A stretch of DNA of 64,000 nt from Oryzias latipes. Lineage: Eukaryota > Chordata > Actinopteri > Beloniformes > Adrianichthyidae. A model generated the notes under the pieces. The model saw only the letters and a list, made by a program, of their open reading frames with translations, was not told the DNA's origin and searched no databases. Numbering within the stretch: position 1 is the stretch's first letter; each line of letters opens with the position of its first letter. The stretch is taken from assembly GCF_002234675.1 (NCBI RefSeq), contig NC_019870.2, positions 2,810,985 to 2,874,984 of the forward strand, read 5' to 3'. Below are positions 11,851-28,186 of this stretch, in pieces. Both the position numbers and the translations under genes were made by a program.

Positions 11851-14800
11851 TTAATACGGTTTGTAACTGTTGGTGTGACCGCCACGCCGTGGCGACTTCC
11901 CATATCCGCCCGACTGATCTGAAAGGGGAAACGCCAGAGCCAGCGTTAGGGCGTTTTTACAGAGGACCAAAGCGCAGGCAGGCCTCCTCACTCACCGTTG
12001 TAATCGCCATATCCGTAGTAGTTGTTGTATCCAGAATAATCGTAGCCTCCGTAGCCCTGATTACCGTAACCGTAGTTGCCGTAATTTCCGTAGCCCGGGT
12101 TCCAGTAGTTACTATAACCCTGGTTCCAGTTCTGGCTCGGGCCTGCGGGTCACATGACTTACACCATAAACAATGTCTTTCAACCCAGAAAAGAAAACGC
12201 TTCAACGTCTAGAAATGACAAAAACACTTTCAAATCTTTAAAGACTCTTTAGATTAGCAAAGTCTCCAACACCAAAGTTGTTGCTGGCCACAGCAAATAA
12301 CACACTCTTCATCAACTACAGTAACTCTTTTACCATCAACGTCATGACTGTGACTCTTTTAAAGATGTAAAGAAATTGAGTTAAAGCCGTAACTCTGACC
12401 GTTTACGGAATTAACGTAATTATTTTACTAATGGAAATTAATGACATTACAATTTGACTTTGACACTATTAACACAAGCCTGTTTACGCAATTAACGTAG
12501 TTCTTTAAGATTAACGTTAAATTAACGTGATTATTTTATCAACGTAAAGAAATTATGTCAATACCGTAACCTTAAACTGTTTCCGAAATTAACGCAATTT
12601 TTTTACTAACGTCAATACCTTACCACTTTAACCGTTTACGAGATTAATGGCTTTACTAATGTAAAGGAATTATGTTATAACTGTAACTCTTACCGTATAT
12701 AAACGCAAGTCTTTTACTAACATAAGGCAATGACGTAAACACCGTAACCGTTTCCGAAGCTAGCGTGATTATTTTACAAAAGTAAGGGAATAACGTTAAT
12801 ACACTTAACTCTTTAACCATTGAAGAAATTAAGGTGATTCTTTTACTAACGTAGGAATTACTTTAATACTGTAACCTTTTAACCATTTATGTAAATAATG
12901 TAATTTTCTGTTAGCGTTTACAAACTGTGTTACTACTGTAGGTCTTTGACCATTGATGGAGTTAATGTAAATCTTCTAATGTAAAGAAAATGCGTTGACA
13001 CAGAAAGTCTTTGACATTTAACGTAACTCAGTTTTTAGCGTAAAGTGTTGCACATCACGGTAAAGCAGTTTGTCACATCTTCAGAATCCGTTGGAATTAC
13101 GTTAACTACGTAAACAGTCGACAAGTGATGGTCATTTAAAGTGGAGCCAAAGCTCCGGCGTTAACAACTGGAATTAGCGTCTAATCTGGATTAAGACGAC
13201 TGTAAACTCTCACTCACCGCCTCCTCTTCCTCTGGACCTGGACGAGTATCCTCCTCTGCCCCCCCAGTACTGCTGCTGCTGGTACTGCTCCTTCGACAGC
13301 GCCACCTTCACTTCGCACTGCGGCGGCCCATCATACAATTCACTTCTTTTAGGGTTCACATACTTTGTTCTGGTCTAAAACTTCTGAACCACTGTGTTAC
13401 AACAGTGACTCACAATCTATACATGAACTTTATTTGAATGCAGTCAGAAGATACTATTTTGGGTTTAATTAAAAACATAAAGTTCTTACATATTTTATTC
13501 AGTCTTCAGTCTGACAGTTCCTAAATGCAACAGCTAAATATTCCCAGATTCAAGAGCTCTGTCCGTGTCATGGTCTCACTTAGTCCTACCTTGCTGAGGC
13601 CGATGTTGTGGTACTTCTTCTCCATGACCTTCTTCACAGCCTCCTCTTCTTTGAATGTGATGAAGCAGAAGCCTCTCCGTTTGTTGGTTTTGTTCTCCAT
13701 GGGGAGCTCGATCGACTCCACCTGTTGACCAAAACAAGAAGCTCATTTCTGAGGCGGACTGGACGACTCGGGTCGGCGAACAGCAGGATGTCCACAGCAG
13801 GTCTGCAGGCAACTACAGGTGCGTTTAGTCACAAACACACCTGTAGGTCTTCCTCCATGATTCTTCCCACGTGTCTTTTTTCCTCAGAGTTTGCTGAAGC
13901 AGCAGATAAAAGGTTAAAGAAAGTGAAGAAATAGATTTTATTGTTCCCATGAGGCTCATGTTGGCAGCTGATTTGCTGAAGTCTGTTAACCAGTAACAGT
14001 TTAATGACTTTGTGGTTAGACATAAGCCCCTGACTGACCTCATGAAGGCCTTTTTACTGGGCACTGTGGATTAACTAGCCTAAATGGGACACATACGTGC
14101 ATTGGATTCTAGAGGAATCGACATGAATTCTGTCCTGCAGTTCAGTTTCTCTGTTCCTGAGTTTGTCTTTTATTTTACTGGCAGCCTAAACATTTGCTGC
14201 ACTGACACTTCACAGAGTCCTGCACCATAAGAGGTGAGACAGGAAACGCTTGTCCTCCTGTCAGAGCAAGTTTCAAAATAAAAGAGCAAAATGAAAAAAT
14301 AAACCTGAAAACCCCTGAGAGCGTTTTTCACAAAAGCACAGAAGCCGAGAGTGCAACATTTAATGACGAGAATTAAAGAAAAATACAGAAGAATTACACA
14401 GTTTAGGGTCTGCAGTTACGCTTTAGGTCTCAAATTGGACGCAAAACTTCTGAAAGTTCATAAATAAAAAGAGTAAATCAAGTGTGTCAAAGGATAAAAA
14501 CTGGTTTAAGCTGAGTAAAAAAAAAAACGACACGAACCTCTCCAAAGGCACCAAAGTACTCTCGGACCTTCTCCTCTGGGGTGTCTGGAGACAAACCACC
14601 AACGAAGACTTTCTTCACCGGCTCCTTGCTCTTCATGGCCTTGGCTTTTTTAGGGTCGATGACTTTTCCGTTGAGTTTATGTTCCTTCTGTGACGCCACC
14701 TTCAGAACAGAAAGCAGCAAATACATAAATAAAACTCACTAAATGACACAACAACAACAAGAAAAAAATCAAAGCTGATGTAATAATTAGAAACAGAATA

Positions 14801-16786
14801 TAGAAGGAAAATGTTGAGGCGTGTCTCCACAGAAATCTGCTGCTCATAACAACATCAAACGTAAAGAAATATTTCAAAAGGCTGACGTGTTCACTCATGA
14901 GTTTGTCTGAAATCTTCTGAATTTATTTGATAAATAATATTATTGCTTTTTTTCGCATGAAGGAAATGACTAAGCCTCCAAAATAAAAGACGAACTTGGA
15001 GCTGAAACAGTTAAATGTTAAACTGCTTCACTGATTTATTGTCAATTCAGTGTGATTCGAACAAATATGTATTTATTTCAAAAAAGTTGTGAAACAAACT
15101 TTTTTTAAATGAGTTAAGTTAATCTGCACGTATCTGTTGATTTAAACTGAACAAAGGTGAACGTTTTATGAATAAATTCTTGAATGTTTGAAATTCTTGA
15201 AAAATAAAAAATAAAAAGCTGCTTTTTAAAAAAGTCAAAACAGAAGACAGTGCTTACAAGAAAATTTCCTTGATCTGAGAGACATTTGATTAGATCAGAC
15301 TGTTTTTTTCAACACCACCCCAGTAAAAACAACATTTAGGTATTGAACAGAATCGAACCTTTTCCACACTTTCGGCGTCTTTGAAGAGCACAAAGCCGAA
15401 GCCCCTGGAGCGTCCGGTCATGGGGTCCAGCTTTAATGTGCAGTCTACCACCTCCCCGAACTTTGCAAAGTAATCTTTCAGGTCTTTCTTCGTGGTGTCC
15501 CAGCTCAGGCCTCCAACAAACATCTTCCTGCCAGCAAAAAAACATTTGGAAGGAGATCCGTGGTATAAGTTTGTGTTTGTTGTGACCCAAGTCCTAACTA
15601 TAAGAATCTTTCCTCGGGTTGCTGCTGGCATTTTCATTCATAAAATATAAAACGAGTGAACAGTGTGATGAAAGAAGTGAAACAGAAAGAACTGAAGAAA
15701 GCCTCTTTGTTTTTATATGACCCCGAAGAACCCACAGGGTCAAATTTGGCAGCTTTTCCTTTTTTTTAATTTATGTTTTTATGTAAATTATGTTTTTCTA
15801 TTGTGTTTTTTAGCCACAGTTAATTGCTGCTCCCCGAAACAAACAAAGAAACTTTCAAATGAACTTCAAAGACCCACTAATGAAAAAGGTGTTTGGGGTA
15901 TTTTTAGCATGTTCTTGTAGCATTTTTCTGATGATGGACGACATTTATGGTAAAATTAAGCTTAGACTGTGTTTCTGAGTATTTCTTTATTCAAATCGTT
16001 GTGCATCAGGGGCAGACGAAGAGTTTGAAAAAGATCATATTTGTGATGTAGAAAAAACACGCTGGGCGGGGCCACAACCTCCCTGCTCCTCTCCATTCTA
16101 ATGCATCCACTTACATACAGACTAATAGATCCATCTGCAAAGCTTTGTTTTCCTCGTCTGAGCTGGAATCTGGATCTGAATTTGTTGCCCCGCTAATGGT
16201 AGCTTGGGGTTGTGAGAAGCCATAAGCTAGCAGGAGGGCTTGTGAATAGAGACCTCTCAGTTAGGGTGATGGGGGGGGGGGGGGGTCTGTGCCAATGGTC
16301 CCGCCCACAATTTAGAGGTGAATTTCTAATAAACTCCCGCCGCTCTGCAGAAACTAAGTCTTACAAAAAGACAGGTTTTTTTTATTTAGCTAAAACGGTA
16401 TAATCCTAATCAAAATAAACGCCAATACATTTTTGGAACTCACCAAACGTTGCCGCAAATATAAAACAATTTGAAAATAACTACAACAAATGTGCGTCCA
16501 TGGATCAACAGTGCCGTGGATAACCGTGCAGGAGCTTTCCCGGTCATCCGAGCTGTATGTCCCAGAAGTCTCTCTGGGAGTATGTTTGTATGAAAGGCTC
16601 CCCGCGCGGATAAACTTACCCTTCATCTTCTTCGTTTTTGCTGGCGTCGATCCTTGATCCCTCGGCCTCGTCCCCCATCAGGCCGCCATCCCCCTGAGCT
16701 GACATGGGGTCGTCATTGTTAGCCTCTCCATCCTCCTCCATCCTCATCATACTCGGGTCTTCGCTAAATTCATAATCCTCAGACAT
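11851..16786 (-). CDS. hnrnpd: hnRNP D (AUF1), two-RRM RNA-binding protein
   Basis: Binds AU-rich elements and controls mRNA decay, splicing and translation in nucleus and cytoplasm. Seven coding exons: 16,786-16,620; 15,527-15,359; 14,699-14,538; 13,721-13,590; 13,317-13,218; 12,142-11,996; 11,918-11,851 (TAA at 11,853-11,851). They sum to 945 bases, 314 aa. Domains: an acidic N-terminus ending [15 protein letters not shown]1 from about residue 57 (RNP2 MFVGGL, RNP1 RGFGFVLF); RRM2 from about 143 (RNP2 VFVGGL, RNP1 RGFCFITF); then a Gln and RGG stretch, a Tyr/Gly-rich tail ([15 protein letters not shown]) and the C-terminal [39 protein letters not shown] and HNIGLSK match HNRNPD rather than the sister HNRNPDL. 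Exon 6 is 147 bp, 49 codons, the size of the mammalian alternative exon that separates p45/p42 from p40/p37. The mammalian 19-codon exon 2 was not found between the first two exons. Confidence 0.93.
12340..13110. repeat. Degenerate tandem array, unit about 55-95 bp (mostly 60-70), AACGTAA-rich
   Basis: This intron of hnrnpd is almost entirely diverged copies of one unit of the form 'accgtaact', then 'ctttaaccgtttacg', 'aaattaacgtaat' and 'tcttttactaacgtaaag'. The 'gtttacg' landmark or its variants recur near 12,401, 12,482, 12,579, 12,634, 12,695, 12,750, 12,818, 12,883 and 12,951. Copies differ at many positions, so the array is old. Confidence 0.75.
15860..16420. repeat. Interspersed repeat, gene-poor type, copy 1
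   Basis: Shares blocks with 47,178-47,510: 'aagacccact', 'cttgtagcatttttct', 'atgatgga', 'ttggggttgtgag', 'taagctagcaggag', 'gtcccgcccacaatt', 'gaggtgaatttctaat' and 'ccgctctgcagaaact'. Fragments also occur near 39,060-39,140 in inverted orientation. It lies in hnrnpd intron 1. A 15-base G run (16,271-16,285) interrupts it. Confidence 0.6.
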
Positions 16787-18593
16787 CTTCACTTTTTTCT
16801 CGAAAAGATCAAATGCTAGTTCTAATGAAATGATTTTCGGAAAAAAAAAAATCAAAAGTAATTTTGAGCCAAAAAAAATTCGATTTATTTTAAGCTAACA
16901 GCCAAGATAGTTGCTAGCTGCTAACAGATAACAAATAACAAAAGCCGATGTTCAAAAACAGGACGAGGCTAGCTCAACTTATTCGAAGTTATCTCAAAAT
17001 TTAAATAGATAAAGAAAACGCCTTGATCTCTAAATATAATTTTCTTTCAGTTCTAATAATTTTAAAGGATATTTTTTCATCCGATATTTTAGTTTTCTTG
17101 CCAGTCGTTTCTTGTTTGTCTACTTCTGCGAATCCCAAGTGAGCATTTGAGTGCAGAGCGCCACCTGCTGCAGCGGAGATGTAACACCAGGGTAATTTGT
17201 AAATAATTGAATATTTTACATTTTTTAAAAGGGACTTTATTCAAATGAATTGTTCTCTTATTAATAAATAAATAAAGAGATTTGTTGTTTTAGTTTTGAG
17301 CCTAATTTTCCAAGATCCAATTATCTTCATCTTAAAAATCTTTAGATACAGTTCTAAATCTAAATATGAAAGACTTTTAGTATTGGACCTTTTTTTCTCT
17401 CCAAAATAATGGAAATGGTTTTAGGAGAAACCAATCAATCAATCAATACATACATACATAAATAAATAAAAAGCATGACCAACTCTATATTTGATTGTTT
17501 TGTTTAAAAATGCTAGGCAACAAAAACAAAAATAAAATTCTGAAATTGAAATGAAAGGAAAGGAAAACTGCTCAGCAAACGAGCAACCAGAAGAAAAACT
17601 TTATCAAAATCAAAAATCATACTAACACTGACACTCATGATGGCGCATCAGGGACACCATCAAAGAAGAAAAAAAGACATATGTATGAAAATAAAGTCAT
17701 ACAATTATTAAATAAAGTTAAAAGTTAGGAGCATTAGTTTGTACAACATGAGAACAAAGTCATACAGTTATGAAGAAAAATCTAATTTGTGAGAAGAAAG
17801 TTGTACAATTGTGAAAAATAATTCAACAATTTTCATATATAATGATAAACAAAGGCTTCAAAAAGTTGTAAAAAAATATTACATTTAGCTTTTAAAATGT
17901 GCAAAAAAACAGTTTTATACCTGATTTATCAAGAAATCTGTTTTTGTAACTGTATTTTTATGAATTTATAACTTTTATTTGACAAAAGCATGAAAAAACG
18001 TAAGTGGTTTATCAAAAATAGATGGTAATACTTATTATTTCTTGCAAAAATTGTTCTAATGCAACATATTGTGGTCTGTATTCGAAAATCTAGTGTGCAT
18101 CGATCTGGTGTTGCACACTGGTTTTTCGCAGAGACTTCTGGGAAATTTGTAGGGCACTTGATTTTGGAATTTAAATGTGAATATTGGGCCATTCGATTTC
18201 GGAATAGATGCGGACAAAATGGCAAACGCACTATAGTGAGTAGTCGTCTTGTAATTCAATAGTTTGGTACTCATCACCAATTTCTGGTTTCCCCACTAAA
18301 ATAAGTTTTACGACTCAACAGCGCCATCTCCCGACGCGGAGGCTAAACTGACGATGCTGAACATGTGAGCTGGTTGTTGCTTTGTAATGGTTGTCGAGCT
18401 CATGTCACGGACAGGTTGTGTCAAACGTAACTGTTTGGATTTCGATCGGTGTTGATTTTTCTGTCTGGAGAAGCAGCGAGTATCGGACCGGACCGGACCG
18501 AATCGCCGCCTGGCTGGAATCCTGCGGTGCCGCCGCCCGCTGTCCTTTAAGCTCAGACCAGCTAACGTCTCCAGCTGCTTTTTGTGATCAACA
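16787..18593. promoter_or_regulatory. Head-to-head hnrnpd / enoph1 intergenic region with both promoters
   Basis: The two start codons point away from each other, 1.8 kb apart. The hnrnpd 5' UTR and promoter should lie at about 16,790-17,200. The enoph1 5' side at 18,300-18,593 is the only CpG-rich stretch, with a triple 'ggacc' repeat at about 18,487-18,500. Between them (17,200-18,050) the DNA is AT-rich with nothing recognisable, followed by a repeat copy at 18,050-18,290. No TATA box is evident at either end. Confidence 0.5.
18050..18290. repeat. Interspersed repeat, copy 2 of 3
   Basis: Diverged copy of the sequence at 1,470-1,750, with shared 'tagtg(t/a)gcatcgat', 'gcacactggtttt', 'gacttctggg(a/t)aattt' and 'gacaaaatgg'. 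It ends just upstream of the enoph1 CpG-rich 5' region. Confidence 0.5.
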
Positions 18594-22752
<4,159 letters not shown>

Positions 22753-23235
22753 CGGGGAGCCCAGTGACTTCCTCTCCCCGCCTGTGTCAAACCCCCACTT
22801 TGGAGGTGCAGAAGTCGTCGTGCTAAACCCCTGCCTCTCAGACGTTCAGCTGCCTCTCGTATGTTCACAGCCTCACAGAAAAGTGGAAAGACACGAGACT
22901 CTGTAGATACAAGAACAATCAAGAAGACGGCACAAAATCTGTGAGGTTCCTGTTCCTCAAACTCCCGCCTGAACCTTGTATTTGACCTTCCATCCGGCGT
23001 GTGTCGTTACTTTGTAAACATTACCTGGGTGTACATTTAAAAAAGGTGTTTTCCTTTTATCCATGTTTTAGTAGAAGCACAGTGTAGAGGTGCTGGCGAA
23101 CGAAAACTCACTTCAGACCTGGACCCCCTTGTCAGAGAACCGCATTCATTCAAATGTCCTCAATGTTCGTCTGTAACGTGGATCACGGAAACAGAACCGA
23201 TGCAGAACTTTGTACTGATCCAGAAACAAACTTCT

Positions 23236-23241
23236 AATAAA
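23236..23241 (+). terminator. Polyadenylation signal of enoph1 (AATAAA)
   Basis: Canonical AATAAA 484 bp after the enoph1 stop, followed within 30-40 bp by a 'tgtgcctcctttagtgttt' GT-rich stretch. It sets a 3' UTR of about 0.5 kb and leaves about 220 bp to the convergent tmem150c stop. Confidence 0.75.
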
Positions 23242-23476
23242 TGCCTTGTCTTACACAGAAATGTGCCTCCTTTAGTGTTTTAAACTTTAATCAACTTAAA
23301 TTAAACCAAACTGTTTGACATTTCCACTGAGTAGAAAAGTTTAACATCATCTGCATAGAAGATGATCCCACAACAGAAATGTGTTTAAAATCATAGTGGA
23401 CAGATGGAGAGAAACCATAAAAATACATTAAAATGTTTCAATAAGTTAGACTCGGCTTCAATGGAGTCCAACACGC

Positions 23477-26400
23477 CTACAGTTGCTGCAGCTCTTGTTC
23501 TATCATAGACGTCCTGGACTCTTCCGGATGCTCCGCCTCGTCGGTGCAAACCGCGTCAAAGTGGCTGTGGCGAAAGTCGATGCCGAAAGTGCCGACGTAG
23601 ATGAGGAAGGACATGACCAGAGCCCACTGACACTGAGCGGCTCGCACGAGGGAGAATGTGACGAAGACTACAGTGGGGAGTTAAGGGTTAAAAAGGGTGG
23701 AGAAGGTGGCAGACGGAGCAAATAAACCAAAGGTTTCCATGAGCAAAGAAAGCTGCAGATAAACTGCAGACGAGGGATTTATTAGAGCTTCTCAAAAGTC
23801 TTTGAAAACGCATCTAAATGAGCGTTTTGGCCTGCCGCGTTTAACCTTTGTGCTATCTTAGATGACCAACGGCGTGTTCTCCCCACCATGACAAAGGTGG
23901 ATAAAGGTGGAAAGATTTCATGTAATCCATGGACACCAGTGAAGATCACAAATCATTGAAGAAAAAAGGTTCAAAGCACTGTCTAGTGGGTCTAGATGAC
24001 CCAACTCCCAATGTTAAAGTGCCTAGGAGAGGCACAAGGGTTACAACTCTCATGTTCAAGCGTCGCTACGCAAATTTTAAAGTCAGTTTTTGGGCTCTAT
24101 GTACAAACATGGCGTGAAGGAGAAATTAATAATTGCAATTTGTGCTGAGCTGGAATAAAATGATCCTGAGTCTTTCGAATATCGGAATAGAGCTGAATGC
24201 GCCACACGTTCCCGGTGTGTAGAACTGAACTTTGTCTCTTTCGCACGTCAAGAAATGTTTATCAAAAGATTTACAACTTTTGTTTCTTAAAGGATACCGA
24301 ACTTCAATATCAAGCAAAGAGTGATGAGTCCAGCCAACAGGAAACGGAGGGCGGCGACCTTCGTCCCCTCGCCCTTCAGGTTCACCCTCAGCGTGATGTA
24401 AGCTTGAAGCCAGCAGTACAGCGTGCCCATCCCGAACGTCATCAGGGTGCCGGAGTCATGAATCTTCATCAGAGCAAAGAGCTGCAAACATCAGTCAGTC
24501 AGTCAGTCAGAGAGCGGCGGTCACGGTGGGACGCCGTTCCCGTCAGGAGCCACGTTCACCTGGAAGTTCCCGACAATCGTCATTCCAAAGCAGGCGATGG
24601 AGAAGAACGCCAATCCAGCCACGTTCAGCCACGGTCTGCATAACCTGTTCTTCAGCTGCAGGTATCTGAGGAAGCCGATGACCGACCCTGAGAGAGGAGC
24701 CCAACAGCTACAGGTGATTTACATGAAGACCACCTGTACTTAAAGATTACACCACCAACAATAAGTTAGGGATACTGTTATTTACATGAGTGGTTTTCAT
24801 ATTTCTGTCTCAATTTGAATGAAATACCTAAAAGTTAACTTTGATATTACTAATATTGAATGAGAAGAAAGAGATTTATTACCACCAAAATGAAGAAAAA
24901 AGAAAAAATAGCAGGTATTTCCAAAGACAGCTTGACAGCGACGTCTCCCGCTCAAATAGAATCAAACTTTATTTTCGCTAGACTCATCATGTTGTTCTGA
25001 GGCGTTCCACTCTTCCCCAAGTTCTACATGCAGTTCTGCCGGGTCACTTGGGGGTACGACCATCCAGTCTCTGCTTCAGCTGGTCCCAGACCTGCTCCAT
25101 GAGGGTACAGGTCAGGGGTCGTTGCTGGCCCTAACATGAGGCCCTCCCACTTCCTGAAGTCCAGCTGTGACAATTCTGGCACCATGTGGTGGAAAGTTGG
25201 GGATTTCCTGGTGGATGGGGGATGATGATGGTTCTATGATGTTTTTGAGGTGACTGGGCCGTCTGCAACAGCCCAACCAATTTAGAGCTGCCAGGCTGTT
25301 GCACCTCCTCCACCAAAGCCAACCCTGGGTACCATGTTGACCTCGGCGCCTTCTCCATAAACGCTGACGACCATCCTCTCTGTGGAAGGTCATGCGACAC
25401 TCATCAGTGAACAGGACGGTAGACCACTGCTGCATTGTCCAGGTCACATGGTCTGGTGCCGGTGGAGTCGCCTGCAACCCGGCTTTCAAGTCAAAGCGGT
25501 GGAGTCGGTTGTGAGTGGTTTGTCTGGAAACCCCAGTGCCCCCCACATAAACGGGCCTGCAGCTGTGTGGCGTTTGCCAAACCATGTCAGAGGTCAGAGG
25601 TCATTAGGTTCTGGTCATGGTTGTGGTCTGTCGCTGGCGGGGCTCCACTCCTGGGTCTGTCACAGACTCTTGACGCATCTCTGCTGATGACACTTTGAGG
25701 CAAGTTCTCCAGCAACACCTGACTGCCTCCTACCAACCTGAAGGCGCTGTGGCCACATCCTGTTCAAGGCTGTTTGAGCGATGAACTTGGAGAGACTTAC
25801 TGCAATAATCTTCTTTTTATCGCCACAGAATGTTGACATTGATGCCACACTGAAAAGGTTTTGCTTTTGGATTTTGTGGTTTTGGCCCCAAAAAGGAAAA
25901 ACACACTGTGGACAGTGAGACCATTATGTGGAAAACACTACACAAGGTGTGTCTGTCACCAATACAATCGTCTCCCTAAGCCTAAAATCTGTGAAGGTAA
26001 ACAAACCAGATCCACTCAGTTTTTCACCAAATCCCAGACTTATCGTGAATACGGTAATAATATTGTTGCTGCCTCTTTCTCAAAGAAAAATAGCAAAGAG
26101 TTTAGTTTAGTTTGTATCATTAGTCTCATTTTCAAATTATTAACTATACTGAATAAAAACAGGGTTCAGGTCACTTTTACAGCATCTGTACCTGCAAACG
26201 CTGCCAGGTTCATGGTCGCACTGAAGAAACAGCTTCCTGGTGGAAAGTTGCCTGTGACACTGAGAGGAAAAACGTTTAAAGCTGCCGGGAAGAATGAAGA
26301 TGATGTGTTTCTACTGTGACAAGAGGATGAAGAGTACCTTATGAAGGGAGGATAAAGGGATGAATTTCTGTTGAAAAACAAAGTAAAAAATTATTAAAGT

Positions 26401-28186
26401 CATTTTTTTTCCAACCGGCGCCACAAAAGGATGCCAGTTACTCGTTTTAGGTCATTATTCTCTTGTTATTAGCCTCCTTTTCATTTTTTTTTTTAACAAA
26501 TGAGCACAGTGGCATGCCTGCTACTCATTTTTGGACTGCTTTTCCACCATTTCTGGTTTTGAAACGTTCTTGTTGCCAGGCAACAAAACGCTGCAGGAGA
26601 AGCGACCGGAGATCGCAGGAGAGGCGGAGGAGACCGGGGTCCTTCAGAGTTTTGCAGGACTTCTCTCTGCTTCTAGGGCGTGAGCAGCTGAGGGGGGCGG
26701 ATGCACCGACAGGAACTGGTGCGGCGGTCCGGCTCTCTTCTGGGATGTACCCTAAGAGTCTGACTGGTGGGTTAGAGGAGGAAGCAACGGACGATGGCAT
26801 CCTTGATGGAAAACCCTCATCGCCGTCTGCAGGAGACCTTCTTCAGTCCGACTGAAACTCCCTCCCTGCAGGAAGGAGCGCCTTTGCAGATCTCTCCTCC
26901 TGTTTGCTACCAGACTCCACAACGTCTCAGACAACTGGACGTCCATCCATCCATCTCCTTACACTCATCCGGGGGAACAGGATGCCCCCGAGGGACGGGG
27001 GCGATACATTTCCAAAATGAAAATGACCTCTAGTACCAACTACAAATTTAAACTCCTTCTAGTGATTTCAATCAGTTATTATGGACCTGGCTTGTGGAAC
27101 CACCTCCCAGCATGCCTCAGGGCCGCAGAGACTGTTCATGTCTAGATTTTGATTGGCGGTTAGCGTGGCGAGCTCGCCAGGGTGGCGTCTCCCTCCGGCA
27201 ATTTTTTTATTTTTACCGGAGGCTGAGCAACACAACATGACATACTGTGGGTGTGGTCAACAAAAAGACCTCCGGAAATCCAAACGTTTACTTTTGCCCA
27301 TTCTTCTAAAAATGACGTCGACCTCCTCGTTGGCCCCGGGCAACAAAAAAATAAGATGGTTGCTATGGAGATAACATCGACAGAAAAGCCGCAATTTTGA
27401 AAATAAAAAAAACTATTTTTTTGCACGCAGCTTTGACCGGGGTGGAAGTGGTGAGTGAGGGGCATGTAGCGGCCCGTCAGTCAGTGGGGGCGGGCAGAAA
27501 GGGGGCGGCGGGGGCAGGCAGCACACAATGCAATTTTTATTCATATTCTAGGTGTATTTTTTGTATTATTTGTAATCTATTAATTAATATTATTATTTTA
27601 ATAATATTGTCAGAGAATAGAATAGCGTTCTATTGTGTTCAAAGCGTGGATTTGTTATCTGGAGCAGGTAAGGAACAGTCGTACCTGTGGTCACCGAGAG
27701 GCGTCACAATCTCGTTATAAAGAGAAATGAAGTATCTGCAACAGAAGAGAAGAGGAAATGTCACGGAAGCTCACACAAAAGTGAAGGATCAGATGAAAGG
27801 AGATAACATCCACGTGTTTTTAACGTGTTCTTGTATTGATTTTGTCACGATGGAGGGCATATCAAAAGAAAAATAAGCTTCAAACTGAGCCTTTCGTTAT
27901 TCAACAAGGCAGAGGATGGAACGAAGGTGAGACAGAGTCCCACCTCAATAAATTTCAGAATAAAAGCTTCTGGAATCTTCTAGTCAAAGGGGGGGCTTTA
28001 TGTCACAGTGTTCTTCTGACTCTCATCTCCGTTTGATCCTGCAGAAACGGTTCAAGATGCGCCTCTGCGGCAGTCTTTTATTTATTTTTTTGTAAAGCTC
28101 TGGTGGACTCACACGGCCCAAAGCCCGCCGGCGGTGAAGATGGAGAAGGCCGGAGGTAGAAGAGCCCACAAACTGAAGTTCTGCAT
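23477..28186 (-). CDS. tmem150c: Transmembrane protein 150C (Tentonin-3 family)
   Basis: Multi-pass membrane protein of the TMEM150/DRAM (Frag1-like) family. TMEM150C is reported as a component or modulator of slowly adapting mechanosensitive currents. Six coding exons: 28,186-28,113; 27,735-27,685; 26,259-26,192; 24,687-24,560; 24,481-24,298; 23,667-23,477 (TAG). The sum is 696 bases, 231 aa (human 249). The first membrane segment starts MQNFSLWALLPPAFSIFTAG, and YFISLYNEIVTPLG follows. The family signature NFPPGSCFFSATMNLAAF lies in the third exon, then WLNVAGLAFFSIACFG, VGNFQ, TFGMGTLYCWLQAYITL, LLAGLITLCLILK and QWALVMSFLIYVGTFGIDFRH. I count about six membrane segments. The luminal loop after segment 1 is shorter than in mammals, which accounts for most of the length difference. 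Exon 3 is assigned to the TTTTTCCTCTCAG acceptor because only that keeps the frame. TMEM150A/B are less likely given the enoph1 neighbour. Confidence 0.88.
23845..24040 (+). mobile_element. piggyBac-like miniature element, copy 2
   Basis: Diverged copy of 9,388-9,607 in the last tmem150c intron. The left end reads ttaaCCTTTGTGCTATCTTA, the right end GGCACAAGGGtta, so remnants of a TTAA target are visible on both sides. Interior blocks match copy 1 at about 90% by eye. The inner part of the right inverted repeat has been lost. Confidence 0.65.
24985..25850 (-). pseudogene. Tc1/mariner transposase relic
   Basis: A decayed Tc1-like transposon in tmem150c intron 3. On the minus strand one frame reads VSRQTTHNRLHRFDLKAG, and further on QQWSTVLFTDECRMTFHRED and GRQRLWRRRRG. 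These match the Tc1 helix-turn-helix tail and the first catalytic Asp block (usually LFTDES). After a frame change, MEQVWDQLKQRLDGR at about 25,060-25,105 matches the C-terminal block. Frameshifts and stops separate the pieces, so no enzyme is made. I did not locate its terminal inverted repeats. Confidence 0.8.
26950..27150 (+). mobile_element. LINE 3' fragment (weak)
   Basis: 'gacctggcttgtggaaccac' and the following bases translate to PGLWNHLPACLRAA, which resembles the conserved C-terminal block of L2-like LINE ORF2 proteins (compare 47,515-47,765). The upstream part is too decayed to place a start. It lies in tmem150c intron 2. Confidence 0.4.
27150..27480 (+). repeat. Interspersed repeat, short family, copy 2 of 3
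   Basis: Matches 4,735-5,100 in the blocks 'gtgggtgtggtcaacaaaaa', 'acttttgcc', 'atggttgctatggagataac', 'acagaaaagccgcaattttgaaaa' and 'gaggggcatgtagc'. It lies in tmem150c intron 2. Confidence 0.55.

Noticed and set aside
11805-12212. 135-codon plus-strand frame over the hnrnpd tail
   Set aside because: It is the antisense of the Tyr/Gly-rich hnrnpd exons; the low-complexity sequence keeps several frames open.
11851-16786. Assignment to hnrnpdl instead of hnrnpd
   Set aside because: Diagnostic segments ([44 protein letters not shown]) fit HNRNPD, although in human HNRNPDL is the direct neighbour of ENOPH1.
23483-23725. 80-codon plus-strand frame
   Set aside because: Antisense shadow of the last tmem150c exon.
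24985-25850. Active Tc1 transposon
   Set aside because: The transposase needs at least one frame change and contains stops; only isolated blocks match.
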